From: Acidobacteriota bacterium
GTDB lineage: Bacteria > Acidobacteriota > Terriglobia > Terriglobales > Acidobacteriaceae
Length of the DNA: 64,000 bases
Reading direction: 5' to 3'
Assembly: GCA_003225005.1 (NCBI GenBank)
Contig: QIAN01000268.1
Coordinates: 49,262 to 113,261, forward strand
Part shown: positions 26,994-36,330 of the stretch, piece after piece
Numbering within the stretch: position 1 is the stretch's first letter
Layout: each line of letters opens with the position of its first letter
The notes under the pieces: model-generated
Database searches by the model: none
What the model was told of the DNA's origin: nothing
The model's input: the letters and a program-made list of their open reading frames with translations, nothing else
Program-made: the position numbers and the translations under genes

Positions 26994-27116
26994 TCGTCAG
27001 TCCAGTTTCACTTCAATGGTCATTGTGAGCGGAGTGAAGACCATGCAGTCTGCTTGCAGCGGGAAAATGCAGAGCTCCTTCACTTTGTTCAGAATGATAA
27101 CAGTAAAGGGAGACAT

Positions 27117-27422
27117 CTAGAGTCCGCCGATGCCGAGCCCACCCAGCATGCCGCCGACGGTGGACTGCATCATCGTATCGATCTTGCGTGCGGCTTCGTT
27201 CACCGCGGCGAGAACCAAATCTTGTAGCATCTCGACATCGCCCGACTTCACCGCCTCCGGATCGATACGCAAGCTAAGGAGCTGCTTGCGGCCATCCATT
27301 TTGGCCGTGACCGTGCCGCCGCCCGACGATGCTTCGACTACCGTCTCCTGCATTTTCTTCTGCAGAGTGTCGTACTGCGCTTTGGCTTTCGACATCAAAT
27401 CTTGCAGATTGAATCCGCCCAT
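27117..27422 (-). CDS. ebfC: YbaB/EbfC nucleoid-associated protein
   Basis: 101 aa from the ATG at 27422 (MGGFNLQDLMSKAKAQ), seven bases after the dnaX stop; the track start at 27452 overlaps dnaX. The family body is intact: a helical N-terminus, then EASSGGGTVTAKMDGRKQLLSLRIDPEAV and a helical C-terminus ending MLGGLGIGGL. It is a dimeric DNA-binding protein. The operon context between dnaX and recR is diagnostic. Confidence 0.95.
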   Translation of the reverse strand: MGGFNLQDLMSKAKAQYDTLQKKMQETVVEASSGGGTVTAKMDGRKQLLSLRIDPEAVKSGDVEMLQDLVLAAVNEAARKIDTMMQSTVGGMLGGLGIGGL

Positions 27423-27429
27423 AGTGGCT

Positions 27430-29358
27430 TTACCGCTTCTCCTTGTAGTCAATCACCGTACGAATCTGCGCCCCGAATTTTTCCCGCATGCGCTGCACCA
27501 CGGGATCTTGTTCTGCCCGGCTGCGGCCTCCGCCATTGGAAGCCTTGCCGGACCGCGCTTTTGCGTCTGGTTGCGTTCCTACGCTGGTCGCGATCGCTGC
27601 GCCAGGGACTACCTTCAGCTTCACCGCCCGACCGAGAACTTCGCTGGCCGAAGCGATTGCCAGCCGTCTGGCCTCCGCACTCAGCGACATATCAATTACC
27701 GTTGCCGAAGCCTCGACGCTGATGACCAACTCGTTGCCCTCCAACGCCCATTCGCCAGCTTCGAGCATCAACATCAGCACGCGTTGATTGCCATTGGTAA
27801 GCGCCTGTAAGACAGCGGTCCGCAGGTTTTCCAATTGGGCCGATGTGGAAGACGAGTTGCGGCCAGCTGGCGCTGATTGCAGCTTCGCAGAGTCAGATTG
27901 TGGTTGCGGCGTGGACTGGGCTCGGAATTCAGTGGGGATTCGGGATTGGCTTTCGGGCTCGTCTTCAGCCATGTTTGCTGGGGCGGCAGCTCCCATGACA
28001 ACACGCGCTGTACTGGGAGCTGGAACCATGCGCGGCCCGCTTGCAGGTGCAGAGTCGGCCGAGAGTTCCGGCTTGGAACCGCTCTTGCGGGCAGAATCGG
28101 CAGCGAAGGGTGAAGCCTGTGCGGCACGATTGGGCGAGTTTGGTTCTGCGTGGCGAGTTACGGGCGCACCTGCGGCAGTATTCTTGATCGCCGCCGGCTG
28201 ACGTGAGGTTGCGTGTGACGGTGAAGCAGCCGCTTCGCTGAGCAACTGCTCAAGCGGGAGCAACCGTTGAGCGTGGGCCATCTTCAGCAAGCCCAGTTCA
28301 AGATGGAAGCGCTGCTCCCGCTTGTAACTTAGCTCGCCATGAGTGCGCAGCATGATCTGCAAATGGCGGGTCAGGTCTTCCTCGCTGAACGATTCAGCAA
28401 CGCGAGCAACCCGCTCACGTTCTTCGCCGGAAATTTGCAGCAGTCCAGACCCCTTACCTGCGATCTTGGCAACCGTGGCATTGCGCAGGAAGCGCACCAT
28501 TTGCCGAGCAAAATGAGTAGGACTGTGACCTTCGCTGATCAGATGATCCACTCGTCGCAGAATGTCTTCGCTCGCGCCGCTTGATACCGCCTGCATCACT
28601 TCTTCGAGAATGTGCGAGGGAGCAGCCCCCACCAGGTTGCGAACCGAATCGACCGTAAGCTTTCCGCTGGAAGAAGCAATGGCTTGGTCGAGAATCGAAA
28701 GCGCGTCACGCATGGATCCGTCGCCGGCCTCGGCCAGCAGAGCGAGAGCGTCATCGTCAGCCTCAATATTCTCGCGGTTGGTGAGGTCGCGCAGTTGGCC
28801 CACGATGTCGTCGAACTTCACGGCGCGAAAACTGAAGTGCTGGCAGCGCGAGCGAATGGTCTGGGGAATGTCCTCGGGTTGCGTGGTGGCCAGCATGAAA
28901 ACGATGTGATCAGGCGGCTCCTCTAGCGTTTTCAGCAGCGCGTTGAAGGCGGCATCGGTGATCTGATGAGCTTCGTCGAGGATGTAGACTTTGAAACGGT
29001 CGCGCGCCGGACGGTAGCGGGCGCCTTCGCGCAATTCGCGAATCTCGTCAATGCCGCGGTTGGTGGCTGCATCGATCTCGATTACATCGACGGAATTTCC
29101 GACGCGGATCTCAGTGCAGGATTCGCAGATGCCACAAGGCTCAGACACGGGCTTTTCAGAGGAGCGGCAGTTCAGCGCCATGGCCAGGATGCGCGCCACG
29201 GTCGTCTTGCCAATTCCGCGATGTCCGCTGAAGATGTAGCCATGAGCCGTTCGGCCTTGTTCGATGGCGTTCTGCAAAGTGCGGGTAACGTGCTCCTGGC
29301 CGATGACGTCGGAGAACTTTTGCGGCCGGTATTTACGTGCCAGGACGGTGTAGCTCAT
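27430..29358 (-). CDS. dnaX: DNA polymerase III subunit gamma/tau
   Basis: 642 aa from the ATG at 29358 (MSYTVLARKYRPQKFSDVIGQ); the upstream 41 codons in the track are not family-like. It is the clamp-loader ATPase. Walker A GHRGIGKTT is near residue 45, zinc-binding CGICESC near 78, Walker B-type ILDEAHQI near 125 and the sensor-1/SRC motif SRCQHFSFR near 168. Residues ~390-530 are a Ser/Ala/Pro-rich linker, followed by a tau-like C-terminal domain. No obvious A/T slippery heptamer for making a short gamma form was noticed. Confidence 0.96.
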   Translation of the reverse strand: MSYTVLARKYRPQKFSDVIGQEHVTRTLQNAIEQGRTAHGYIFSGHRGIGKTTVARILAMALNCRSSEKPVSEPCGICESCTEIRVGNSVDVIEIDAATNRGIDEIRELREGARYRPARDRFKVYILDEAHQITDAAFNALLKTLEEPPDHIVFMLATTQPEDIPQTIRSRCQHFSFRAVKFDDIVGQLRDLTNRENIEADDDALALLAEAGDGSMRDALSILDQAIASSSGKLTVDSVRNLVGAAPSHILEEVMQAVSSGASEDILRRVDHLISEGHSPTHFARQMVRFLRNATVAKIAGKGSGLLQISGEERERVARVAESFSEEDLTRHLQIMLRTHGELSYKREQRFHLELGLLKMAHAQRLLPLEQLLSEAAASPSHATSRQPAAIKNTAAGAPVTRHAEPNSPNRAAQASPFAADSARKSGSKPELSADSAPASGPRMVPAPSTARVVMGAAAPANMAEDEPESQSRIPTEFRAQSTPQPQSDSAKLQSAPAGRNSSSTSAQLENLRTAVLQALTNGNQRVLMLMLEAGEWALEGNELVISVEASATVIDMSLSAEARRLAIASASEVLGRAVKLKVVPGAAIATSVGTQPDAKARSGKASNGGGRSRAEQDPVVQRMREKFGAQIRTVIDYKEKR

Positions 29359-29624
29359 GGGGAACGAAACCCTGATTATACGTGATAGTCTAGGGCGTCC
29401 ACAGGGCAGTGCGGGGGCAAAACCTTGAGTCGCAGAGGACGCGGGGGAACGCCGCAGGGGACGCCGAGAGAATCGATTCAACCACTCAAAAACACCTACG
29501 GCATGCGTGACAGGCGATTACGAAGGTCTTGCTAAGCCGCCACCCACGCGATAGGCTAAAGCGTCGGAACTTATGGAGGGCAGTGGTCCGGCTTTAAGCC
29601 GATACCGCGCAAAGGAGCGTTCTC

Positions 29625-29981
29625 ATGCAACTAAAGCTTAATTCCCGGACCATTGATGGCATCTTTTCTGTGAATTGCAACGGGAGAATCGTGTTCGGAG
29701 AAGAATCATCTCTTCTGCGAGACCAGATCAAGAAAGCGATCGCTGAGCATAAGCGCATCGTGCTCAATCTGGGTGAGGTGAACTATATCGATTCTGGTGG
29801 GCTGGGCACGCTGGTGGCCCTGCACACGACCGCGCGCAACGCCGGAGGAACGATCAAGCTTGCCAATCTAACCGAACGCGTTGGTGATTTATTGCAGGTC
29901 ACCAAGCTGTTGACAGTTTTCGACGTGTACAATTCCGAGGCTGAAGCCTTGGACTCTTTCCGCAAGGGGGCGGCGGCTTAG
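29625..29981 (+). CDS. STAS-domain anti-sigma-factor antagonist
   Basis: 118 aa, single STAS domain of the SpoIIAA/RsbV class. The phosphorylatable serine is in NYIDSGGLGTLV (near residue 57), preceded by strand IVLNLGEV. AAGGAGCG lies ahead of the ATG. No kinase or sigma factor partner is adjacent. A perfect small palindrome CGGCTT-T-AAGCCG (29589-29601) is in its leader. It probably takes part in a partner-switching signalling pathway encoded elsewhere. Confidence 0.88.
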   Translation: MQLKLNSRTIDGIFSVNCNGRIVFGEESSLLRDQIKKAIAEHKRIVLNLGEVNYIDSGGLGTLVALHTTARNAGGTIKLANLTERVGDLLQVTKLLTVFDVYNSEAEALDSFRKGAAA

Positions 29982-29988
29982 TCCGTCG

Positions 29989-30019
29989 CCGCGTGTGCGG
30001 CGTCCACTGCCGCACGCGG
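29989..30019. promoter_or_regulatory. GC-rich hairpin between the STAS and yeiH genes
   Basis: CCGCGTGTGCGGC / GCCGCACGCGG, an 11-bp stem with a two-base bulge. It overlaps the GTG that the ORF track uses for the next gene, favouring the ATG at 30031. No T-run follows. Confidence 0.5.
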
Positions 30020-30030
30020 TCCGTTCTCGA

Positions 30031-30954
30031 ATGGCCTCACGCCTGGTTTTCCTTCTTGGGCTGCTAATCAGCGCCAGCGGTTTCGTCTCTCCCGCCGTGG
30101 CGCTGGCCATGGGGCTGGTATTCGGGCTGCTGTTTTCTCATCCCTACGACCGCGAAGCAAAAAAATACTCCAAGTTTCTTTTACAGGCCTCCGTAGTGGG
30201 ACTCGGCTTCGGCATGAACCTGCATGCGGTGATGCGGGCCGGTCGAAGCGGTTTTCTCTACACCGTCCTCGGGATTACCTTCGCGCTGGTCGCTGGGATG
30301 GTTCTCGGTACGCTGCTGGGCGTGCAGAAGACGCCCGCATTTCTAATTTCGACGGGGACCGCAATTTGCGGAGGCAGTGCCATTGCGGCGGTTGGACCGA
30401 TCGTGCAAGCGAGCGACGAAGAGATGGCGGTATCGCTGGGAACTGTATTCGTGTTGAACTCCGTGGCGCTACTGATCTTTCCTGCGATTGGAGCGGGGCT
30501 CAAACTCACGCAGACGCAGTTTGGACTGTGGGCTGCGCTGGCAATCCACGACACGAGCTCGGTAGTGGGCGCGGCTGCAAAGTACGGGGTGGAGGCGCTG
30601 GCGGTTGCGACCATAGTGAAGTTGGCGCGCGCGCTTTGGATCGTGCCGCTCTCAGTGGCAACCGCCATGGCACGCCGCGCGAAGGCCAAGATCCAGTGGC
30701 CGTGGTTCATCGGCTTGTTTTGCCTGGCTGCAGTCTGCAATACCTATCTTTCTGCAGGTGCGCCCGTCTATGGCGTACTAGTGAGAGTGGCGAAGGTCGG
30801 GCTGACCGCCACGCTCTATCTGATCGGCAGCGGCATTTCGGTGGCAACGCTGAAGGAAGTAGGACATCGTCCCTTGCTGCAGGGCATCCTTCTGTGGCTG
30901 CTGGTCTCGGTGGGATCGCTGTGGCTGATTCGGACGGGATGGATTGGGCTGTGA
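30031..30954 (+). CDS. YeiH-family putative sulfate exporter
   Basis: 307 aa, about nine to ten membrane helices. Motifs of the conserved UPF0324/YeiH family (PF03601 type) are visible: SKFLLQASVVGLGFGMN near residue 45, LISTGTAICGGSAIAAVGP near 108-126, AIHDTSSVVGAA near 170 and a C-terminal GSLWLIRTGWIGL. The family is annotated as a sulfate exporter on limited evidence. The stop overlaps the next gene's GTG (GTGA), implying coupled translation. Confidence 0.85.
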   Translation: MASRLVFLLGLLISASGFVSPAVALAMGLVFGLLFSHPYDREAKKYSKFLLQASVVGLGFGMNLHAVMRAGRSGFLYTVLGITFALVAGMVLGTLLGVQKTPAFLISTGTAICGGSAIAAVGPIVQASDEEMAVSLGTVFVLNSVALLIFPAIGAGLKLTQTQFGLWAALAIHDTSSVVGAAAKYGVEALAVATIVKLARALWIVPLSVATAMARRAKAKIQWPWFIGLFCLAAVCNTYLSAGAPVYGVLVRVAKVGLTATLYLIGSGISVATLKEVGHRPLLQGILLWLLVSVGSLWLIRTGWIGL

Positions 30955-31310
30955 AAAAAATCATGCGTTCCATTGTCAGAGAATCTCGTGAAAGCAACGC
31001 GGCAGGAATGCGCTTACGGATCGAAAAGACGATTCGGACAATTCCGCGTGGCAAAGTCTCGACCTACGGCGCCATAGCGCGGGCCGCGGGATATCCCGGA
31101 GCAGCTCGGCAGGTGGCTGCAGTTTTGAGGCGCTCTTTCGGGCTTCCCTGGCAGCGCGTGCTGGGAGCGGGTGGCGAGATTAAGTTGCGCGGCGATTCCG
31201 CCATCGAACAGCGATTGCGACTGGAGGCTGAGGGCGTGCGCTTCCGGGGGCGGCGCGTAGATATCAAACGGCATGAGATTAAGTTCGGGCGAGGGGGTCG
31301 ACCGAACTAG
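30951..31310 (+). CDS. alkyltransferase-like protein (ATL), Trp in place of active Cys
   Basis: 119 aa from a GTG overlapping the yeiH stop; the ATG at 30963 is an alternative. The fold is the DNA-binding half of O6-methylguanine-DNA methyltransferases: IPRGKVSTYGAIARAAGYPGAARQVAAVL (helix-turn-helix with Tyr and the Arg finger). The active-site PCHRV is replaced by PWQRV, so the protein cannot accept the alkyl group and belongs to the ATL class, which flags alkylated guanines for nucleotide excision repair. His is also replaced by Gln. Confidence 0.88.
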   Translation: MKKIMRSIVRESRESNAAGMRLRIEKTIRTIPRGKVSTYGAIARAAGYPGAARQVAAVLRRSFGLPWQRVLGAGGEIKLRGDSAIEQRLRLEAEGVRFRGRRVDIKRHEIKFGRGGRPN

Positions 31311-31586
31311 CGTTTCATTCCTTCAATGTCCTCCAATGTCCTCCCCACATCCTGGCCACTACGCTGCCGAGGACAGGACAACGACACAAAACAGCAAGAA
31401 CAGAACCTCAGTTCCCAGAGGCCAGAACCCATTTTTCCCGCGTGAACCGCAACCCTCCCAGAGCCGCGGCAATAAACCGGAGACACCCAGCGATCAGAAT
31501 CCCCTCAACCGGCCTTAGAGGCAGGGTGCACTCCACACTTCTTCCACACTTCTCCTCCTCCCTCCGCCACGCCGTTCCCAAATAAA
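31311..31586. other. spacer without a recognised gene
   Basis: C-rich on the plus strand, with a duplicated TCAATGTCCTCC/CCAATGTCCTCC near 31323-31345. A minus-strand ORF here has a hydrophobic stretch followed by basic residues, but no start or ribosome-binding site to support it. Confidence 0.35.
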
Positions 31587-31779
31587 TTAGGAGAGCCTGC
31601 CAATAGTATAAGCAGCGACGTACGAGAACGATCCGAGCACCACGAAAATGGTCAGAATCCAAAGTGGGGTGATAAGGTGTCTGCGACTCCGGGAGTCAGA
31701 ATGGCAAGCACCAAGGTCAGCAACGTGCCAACGAAAAGTAGAGCCCAGCCGGCAAGAAGAATTCTTGCGAACCTACAGC
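31587..31779 (-). pseudogene. remnant of a small two-helix membrane protein
   Basis: On the minus strand one frame encodes ILLAGWALLFVGTLLTLVLAILTPG. A second frame picks up with LITPLWILTIFVVLGSFSYVAAYTIGRLS and stops at 31587. Each is a convincing membrane helix, and a frameshift between them would restore a single two-helix protein. No start codon is visible. The family is unknown. Confidence 0.35.
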
Positions 31780-31865
31780 GTCAACCTTCACGCGGCCATT
31801 CTACTGTCTGTCAGCCGGTTACCGGCTTGTTGACGCGCTGTTCTTCAGCCGCCAACGGCCAACGG

Positions 31866-32267
31866 CTAACGACCGCTCTTGAATTGCTCGTCAATTTCCA
31901 CCTGATATCCCGCGACCAAGCGGTTAGTCTCGTTGGCCATGCCCACGACTGCCATCAGTTCTTTGAACATGGCGTCGGTCATACCTTTCTTTTGCGCGGC
32001 CGCGGTATGCGACGCAATGCAGTAGTCGCATTGATTGCTCACGCTCACCGCCACGTAGATCATTTCCTTGGTCAGCGGATCAAGCGCGCCCGGCACCATG
32101 ATCTGCTTGATGTCTTCCCAAGTTCGCTTCAGCGTAACCGGATCATGAGCAACTGCCTTCCAGAAGTTATTCACCCAATCCGTTTTGCGCGTAGCCATGA
32201 TGTCATCGTAGATCGCCCTGACTTCTGGGCTGGCATCCTTGTATTCGATGAGTCCGAAAGTTGCCAT
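31866..32267 (-). CDS. carboxymuconolactone decarboxylase/AhpD-like protein
   Basis: 133 aa, the all-helical CMD fold. The AhpD-type redox motif is intact: CDYCIASHTAAAQKKGM (CxxC...H, residues ~84-92), preceded by KEMIYVAVSVSNQ. Proteins with this CxxC act as disulfide reductants or alkylhydroperoxidases. It lies upstream of the hemQ gene on opposite sides of a repeat but is not clearly co-transcribed. The exact substrate is unknown. Confidence 0.88.
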   Translation of the reverse strand: MATFGLIEYKDASPEVRAIYDDIMATRKTDWVNNFWKAVAHDPVTLKRTWEDIKQIMVPGALDPLTKEMIYVAVSVSNQCDYCIASHTAAAQKKGMTDAMFKELMAVVGMANETNRLVAGYQVEIDEQFKSGR

Positions 32268-32322
32268 GCTGCTCCAGTCTTTTACGAAAGATCAATACAA
32301 AAACTTTATCGCAGAGCCCGCA

Positions 32323-32387
32323 GAGAACCCCCACAGAGGGCGCAGAGAAAACAGTATGGGCATTGTGGGGTTCTCAGCGTTTTTTTT
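32323..32387 (+). repeat. long hairpin with T-run, repeat-like
   Basis: GAGAACCCCcACA ... TGTGGGGTTCTC (12-bp stem, one bulge, ~28-base loop), then AGCG and eight Ts. It sits among GCAGAG-type degenerate repeats. It could terminate rightward transcription, although the flanking genes read leftward. Confidence 0.5.
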
Positions 32388-32443
32388 CGGATTTTCTAAG
32401 CGAGCTCTGCGACTCAGGACCTGTCTTCGTTTTCAACGAGCCG

Positions 32444-33307
32444 CTACTTCGGTAATTCTCCGCTCAGCAGTCTATCAAGACCCGCCGCCGGACAGCGCAC
32501 GCCTAGATAGAAATGGCCGAAGAGCGCATAAACCGCACTGACTTCGTCAAAGCGCATCTCATATATTAGCTTCTTAAATACTAGTGGATCGTCCGCGAAC
32601 AAATCGACGCCCCACTCCCAATCGTCGAATCCGATTGACCCGGTGATGATCTGCTTGACCTCTCCCGCATAGCGGCGGCCAATCAAGCCGTGCTCATTCA
32701 TCTGACGGGCGCGCTCTTCAATGGGGAGCTTGTACCAGTTCTTGTCCTCGCCGCGCCGCCGGTCCATCGGATAGAAGGAGATATAGCGATGCCGAGGAAT
32801 TTCAGGGAACAAGCGCGGGCGCATGGCTTCCCTGTGGCGCCCCAGTTTGCATTCGATTTCTGCTTTCCACTGGTCCGAGTGTGGTTCGATCCCTTGATCC
32901 GTCAGCTCTTTGTATATCTTGACCGTGGAGTCGTAAAGTCCCAGTTCGATGATGGACAGATAGGAACTCATGGGCTCGAGATAATCGCTGAGGCGCAGAT
33001 TGGCGAGCTTCAGTTCGGCCTGATTCAGATCAGCGAATGATTCGCGGAAGTGTACGAACATCAGGTCGCCCTTGTGTCCGATGAGCGAGTACAGGGCCGA
33101 CTGTCCGCCTGAATTCTGCTCCATGGCGGCGAGCAGCGAGGATGCTTCCTCGGCGATGGCCGCGCGTTCCGCTTCGGGCAGCACGCGCCACGCCGTTCGG
33201 CGGAAACGCATCATCTGGTGCAGGACGCTGTAGCCTTCCGTGGTGAGCGGGACGGGAGGGGTCTCCGCGGTCACGGTCTTGGAACGGATGGAGTGCGAGG
33301 CCGTCAT
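32444..33307 (-). CDS. hemQ: coproheme decarboxylase/chlorite-dismutase family protein HemQ
   Basis: 287 aa. HemQ (ChdC) converts coproheme III to heme b in the Gram-positive-type pathway. Family features: LYSLIGHKGDLMFVHF near residue 72, RYISFYPMDRRRGEDKNWYKLP near 172 (the catalytic Tyr in the YxxFYPMxxxR element) and MNEHGLIGRRYAG near 208 with the proximal His. The ~25-residue N-terminal extension is not conserved in type. No other heme genes are adjacent. Confidence 0.9.
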   Translation of the reverse strand: MTASHSIRSKTVTAETPPVPLTTEGYSVLHQMMRFRRTAWRVLPEAERAAIAEEASSLLAAMEQNSGGQSALYSLIGHKGDLMFVHFRESFADLNQAELKLANLRLSDYLEPMSSYLSIIELGLYDSTVKIYKELTDQGIEPHSDQWKAEIECKLGRHREAMRPRLFPEIPRHRYISFYPMDRRRGEDKNWYKLPIEERARQMNEHGLIGRRYAGEVKQIITGSIGFDDWEWGVDLFADDPLVFKKLIYEMRFDEVSAVYALFGHFYLGVRCPAAGLDRLLSGELPK

Positions 33308-33490
33308 GAATCCCTCTTGGACGCTTTCTCAGTTCTCAATTCCAGCCCACTATTGTACGCGGGAGAACGTGTACGCGGGAGAAGGTGAGGAAGCCATCCC
33401 GCAAGGAAGTCGATGCATTTTCTGGGCCAGAAGCGTCGTTCTTCGCTGTCTTCGCGATAAACCGTCCAAACGAGCGGCTTTCAGTTCAAT

Positions 33491-33643
33491 TCAGTCGGAT
33501 GTTTCCAGTTCAGAATTTACCAGAGCTTCCCAGTCAGCGTGCGTGAAACCCGACGCGGCCAACATTTCCTGCAGATGCGGTGCCCCGTGGAGAATCGGCA
33601 CCAGGTCCTTTTCCGCAATCATCGCGTCCTCTTCGTTTTTCAT
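33491..33643 (-). CDS. possible small protein (50 aa), below the ORF-track cutoff
   Basis: Translation starts MKNEEDAMIAEKDLVPILHG, continues HLQEMLAASGFTHADWEALVNS and ends at TGA (33491). It is acidic, has no membrane segment, and its second half looks like a folded helical motif. AGGA sits unusually close to the ATG. The same frame is open back to the stop codon of the glycosidase gene just upstream. No family was recognised and it may be spurious. Confidence 0.35.
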   Translation of the reverse strand: MKNEEDAMIAEKDLVPILHGAPHLQEMLAASGFTHADWEALVNSELETSD

Positions 33644-33745
33644 TCCTGCGTTGGTAAAGTGAGGAATAGACCGTGGGGTTTGCCCGTCGTTCGCGAGCGA
33701 TTCGAGAGGAGAGTCGGAAGCGCATGATTCGCGAATCTCAGGGCC

Positions 33746-35941
33746 TTATCGATTGGCGGAAGCCTTATTTTCCAAATCAGGTTGGAAGCCGATTCGATCC
33801 AGAGCTGGCTTGATTTCTGCATTGGACATAAAGAGTTTCCAAATGAGACCAGACCGGTAATTCTCAATCATCACGACAATGGGAGCCTGATTAAGTCCCA
33901 TGTAGACGTCTTCGAACCAGTCTTCTGAAAGACTGAAGCCGTCGCGAAAGCCGTAAACCCCCCATAACTTTTCGCCAAGATCTCGATAGAAATATTTCAG
34001 GGCTTTCATTGATTCAATAGGAGTGTACGGAAACGAAGCGAGCGCCGCCGTGCAGGTGATCGTTCCATTGTCGTCTCGCGGGTACGCGCGCGCGCCAGCG
34101 GCATTGATGCCGGCGGAACGCCCCCACGAATTATCCCTATAGCCAACATACTTCCCGGGGTTGGCGACAGCGTAAGCGTGGCTGATCAGCGCAATGTTGC
34201 GATTGTTCTTGAAATAGTTTGTGTAAGCGTCTTTTTTGTCGCGAGGGTCGAAGCCGAGAAATGAGTAGTGGGTAAAAAAAAGCTCTTCTCCATTTCCCTC
34301 TCCGACATCGAGTTTGATGCTGTAATAGCTATTTCCATTGACGTAGTGATCGCCTTGGGTAGTTCGACTCCACCAGCGGCGATATTGGACCGCTCGCTCC
34401 GACTGTCCTGCCCAACCGGTGTAATACATCGTGGCCGGGATGGGATGAGTGGGCGATGCGATCGCGAGCAGATAAACGATCATCGTCTCATTCCATCCAA
34501 TCAGAGGATGATGTAAGTAAAAGCCATAATCTGGCGACCAGTGCCAGTACAGAAAGTTACTGTTGCTGTCGCCGCGGTACCAGTCCCATTCGACTGATCT
34601 CCACAGTGAAGTCATAGTTTTCTGGATCTCCTGCTCCGCGGCGGTATCCCGGGTGAAATACTGTCGAGCCGCTAGAAGTCCCTGCATGAGAAATGCTGTT
34701 TCGACGAGATCGCCGCCATTGTCGTATTTCCCGAAACGCGCAATTATTTTCCCTGTTCTGCCGTCTAGGAAATGCGGGAATACCCCATGGAATCGATCCG
34801 CCTTGGACAGAAAGCGAGTGATCTTCAGCATGCGCTCGACACCCTGCTCCCGGGTGATGAAGCCGCGCTCCAGGCCAACAAGCAGCGCCATGATTCCGTG
34901 GCCGGAAGCTCCCACCGCGACCAGGTTTTCATCGCCAGGCAAAATTTCAATTGCCATGCCAGCCATCGGGTGCGCCCCATCCCAGTAGTATCTAAAACAG
35001 GCTTCTTGAACCATGGTGAGGAGTTCCTCATCACTCAATGCGCGGGTGCCAGCCTGTACTTCCGCGGAGAGCGGTGACTCGTCGTAGTTCACATCTACGG
35101 CGCTAATCTTATAGAAGGAAGTCTTGCCGCTTTCACCGAGGAAGTCCTCGTAACGAGTGGTGCTCCCTTTCTGAATGGCGATTGGCGTGTATTTTTTCCC
35201 GTCGAAGGAGCGGTAAATCTTGTAATAACGTAAGCCAACCTCGTTGCTGGGAGTCCATGTCAAATCAATGTGCCTGTCATAGCCCTTCGCGTTGAGGCCA
35301 GTGGGTGCCGTGGGCCCGTTGCGGCTATCCGCGACGTCATCGCCAACCGTAATCTCATCGATATAAATCGTGTGGGGCTTCCCATCGTCCAGCCCCTGAA
35401 AGATCGTTATCCGTCCAAGACCGCGCGGATCGAACTGCGGCGCCCGTGTCTCCTTGACAGGGCCTACGAATGAATCGAATGGCAACTTTATTCTTGTCCA
35501 CGTGCGGGCGGGAAGCTTGTCCTGGCGACCGATCAGCCGGATGCCGGGCGTGCCTTCGTCATTCACGTCTTTCAAATAGATCAGGGGTGATTCATCTGCA
35601 GGAAGATCAGTTTCTGAATAGCACCAGAAAAACAATGAACTGCCTGAAAAGTCGGCGGTACCATACCGGGCCTTGACCTTCAGAGTCATGAGCCAGTCAC
35701 CGCCCGACTGCGAGCGCCACTTCAGGCGCAGAGAGTTGGGCGGACTAACATAATGAGTTTCATCAGAGGGAAATTTGCCATCGATAAGCTCCAGTTCACT
35801 GGGGGATACGAAGGAGCCCTCGCTGTAGTAGAAGGACCGGTAACTTAAGCTGTTTTCGAAAGCCGGACGATCCTGCACCCCATGCGCGAGAGTCGCGATG
35901 GATAACAAGAGGAAACCCAGCAGGAGTTCACGCGCTCGCAT
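33746..35941 (-). CDS. secreted GH144-like glucanase with carbohydrate-binding and Fn3 modules
   Basis: 731 aa with signal peptide ([17 protein letters not shown]). Residues ~30-210 look like a beta-sandwich binding module ([25 protein letters not shown]). Residues ~215-300 are Fn3-like ([34 protein letters not shown]). Residues ~305-710 match the glycoamylase-like alpha/alpha-barrel (PF10091/GH144): [69 protein letters not shown] and [31 protein letters not shown]144 enzymes cleave beta-1,2-glucans. The substrate is inferred from the family; other beta-glucans are possible. Confidence 0.85.
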   Translation of the reverse strand: MRARELLLGFLLLSIATLAHGVQDRPAFENSLSYRSFYYSEGSFVSPSELELIDGKFPSDETHYVSPPNSLRLKWRSQSGGDWLMTLKVKARYGTADFSGSSLFFWCYSETDLPADESPLIYLKDVNDEGTPGIRLIGRQDKLPARTWTRIKLPFDSFVGPVKETRAPQFDPRGLGRITIFQGLDDGKPHTIYIDEITVGDDVADSRNGPTAPTGLNAKGYDRHIDLTWTPSNEVGLRYYKIYRSFDGKKYTPIAIQKGSTTRYEDFLGESGKTSFYKISAVDVNYDESPLSAEVQAGTRALSDEELLTMVQEACFRYYWDGAHPMAGMAIEILPGDENLVAVGASGHGIMALLVGLERGFITREQGVERMLKITRFLSKADRFHGVFPHFLDGRTGKIIARFGKYDNGGDLVETAFLMQGLLAARQYFTRDTAAEQEIQKTMTSLWRSVEWDWYRGDSNSNFLYWHWSPDYGFYLHHPLIGWNETMIVYLLAIASPTHPIPATMYYTGWAGQSERAVQYRRWWSRTTQGDHYVNGNSYYSIKLDVGEGNGEELFFTHYSFLGFDPRDKKDAYTNYFKNNRNIALISHAYAVANPGKYVGYRDNSWGRSAGINAAGARAYPRDDNGTITCTAALASFPYTPIESMKALKYFYRDLGEKLWGVYGFRDGFSLSEDWFEDVYMGLNQAPIVVMIENYRSGLIWKLFMSNAEIKPALDRIGFQPDLENKASANR

Positions 35942-36330
35942 CGAGGGACCATGCTATTCGATCAAACTTTACGATGCAACGATTCGACACCGGAAAATAA
36001 GAGCAGCGATTCTGGTCCAGTGGCGCCGTCCGCGACGAATTGGGTTTTGGCGAAGCACTTTCTGCAAGTAAACATAAAGAAAGAACCTTGTCCCATAGCC
36101 CGCAAGAAGGTACACTTAAACCAATCTTCGCGTGAATCCCAAGACCTCAGATAGTCATGTCTGTATGCACATTTTCCGACTGCGTCGCGGTCTGGCATTC
36201 GTCTCGTTCTTCGTCGCGCCTGCTTGACCACGCCTTGCTCGACAACGTCCGAGACTGGGCACCCACTCCCACAGCGGAGGAAGCGCTACAGGCCCGGCGA
36301 GAACAATTACGTATCGAACGATCTTTTAAT
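35942..36330. other. divergent promoter region without a recognised gene
   Basis: It separates the leftward glycosidase gene from the rightward exported-protein gene. ORFs of 67 and 89 codons exist on both strands (one with a CRKC pair) but have no supporting features. The first 58 codons of the 36157 ORF also fall here and precede a clear signal peptide. Confidence 0.4.

Noticed and set aside
27430-29358. Programmed frameshift in dnaX for a short gamma form
   Set aside because: No A/T heptamer with a following stem was noticed at a suitable place.
29500-29624. Possible riboswitch in the STAS gene leader
   Set aside because: Several short stems are present (CGGCTT-T-AAGCCG), but none matched the cyclic di-GMP or other aptamer patterns I know.
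31408-31662. Minus-strand ORF with a PEP-CTERM-like tail (hydrophobic stretch then Arg/Lys)
   Set aside because: No PEP motif, no start signal, and the frame conflicts with the better two-helix remnant at 31587-31779.
35951-36154. 67-codon plus-strand ORF in the divergent promoter region
   Set aside because: No ribosome-binding site or family features; overlaps an equally plausible antisense ORF.
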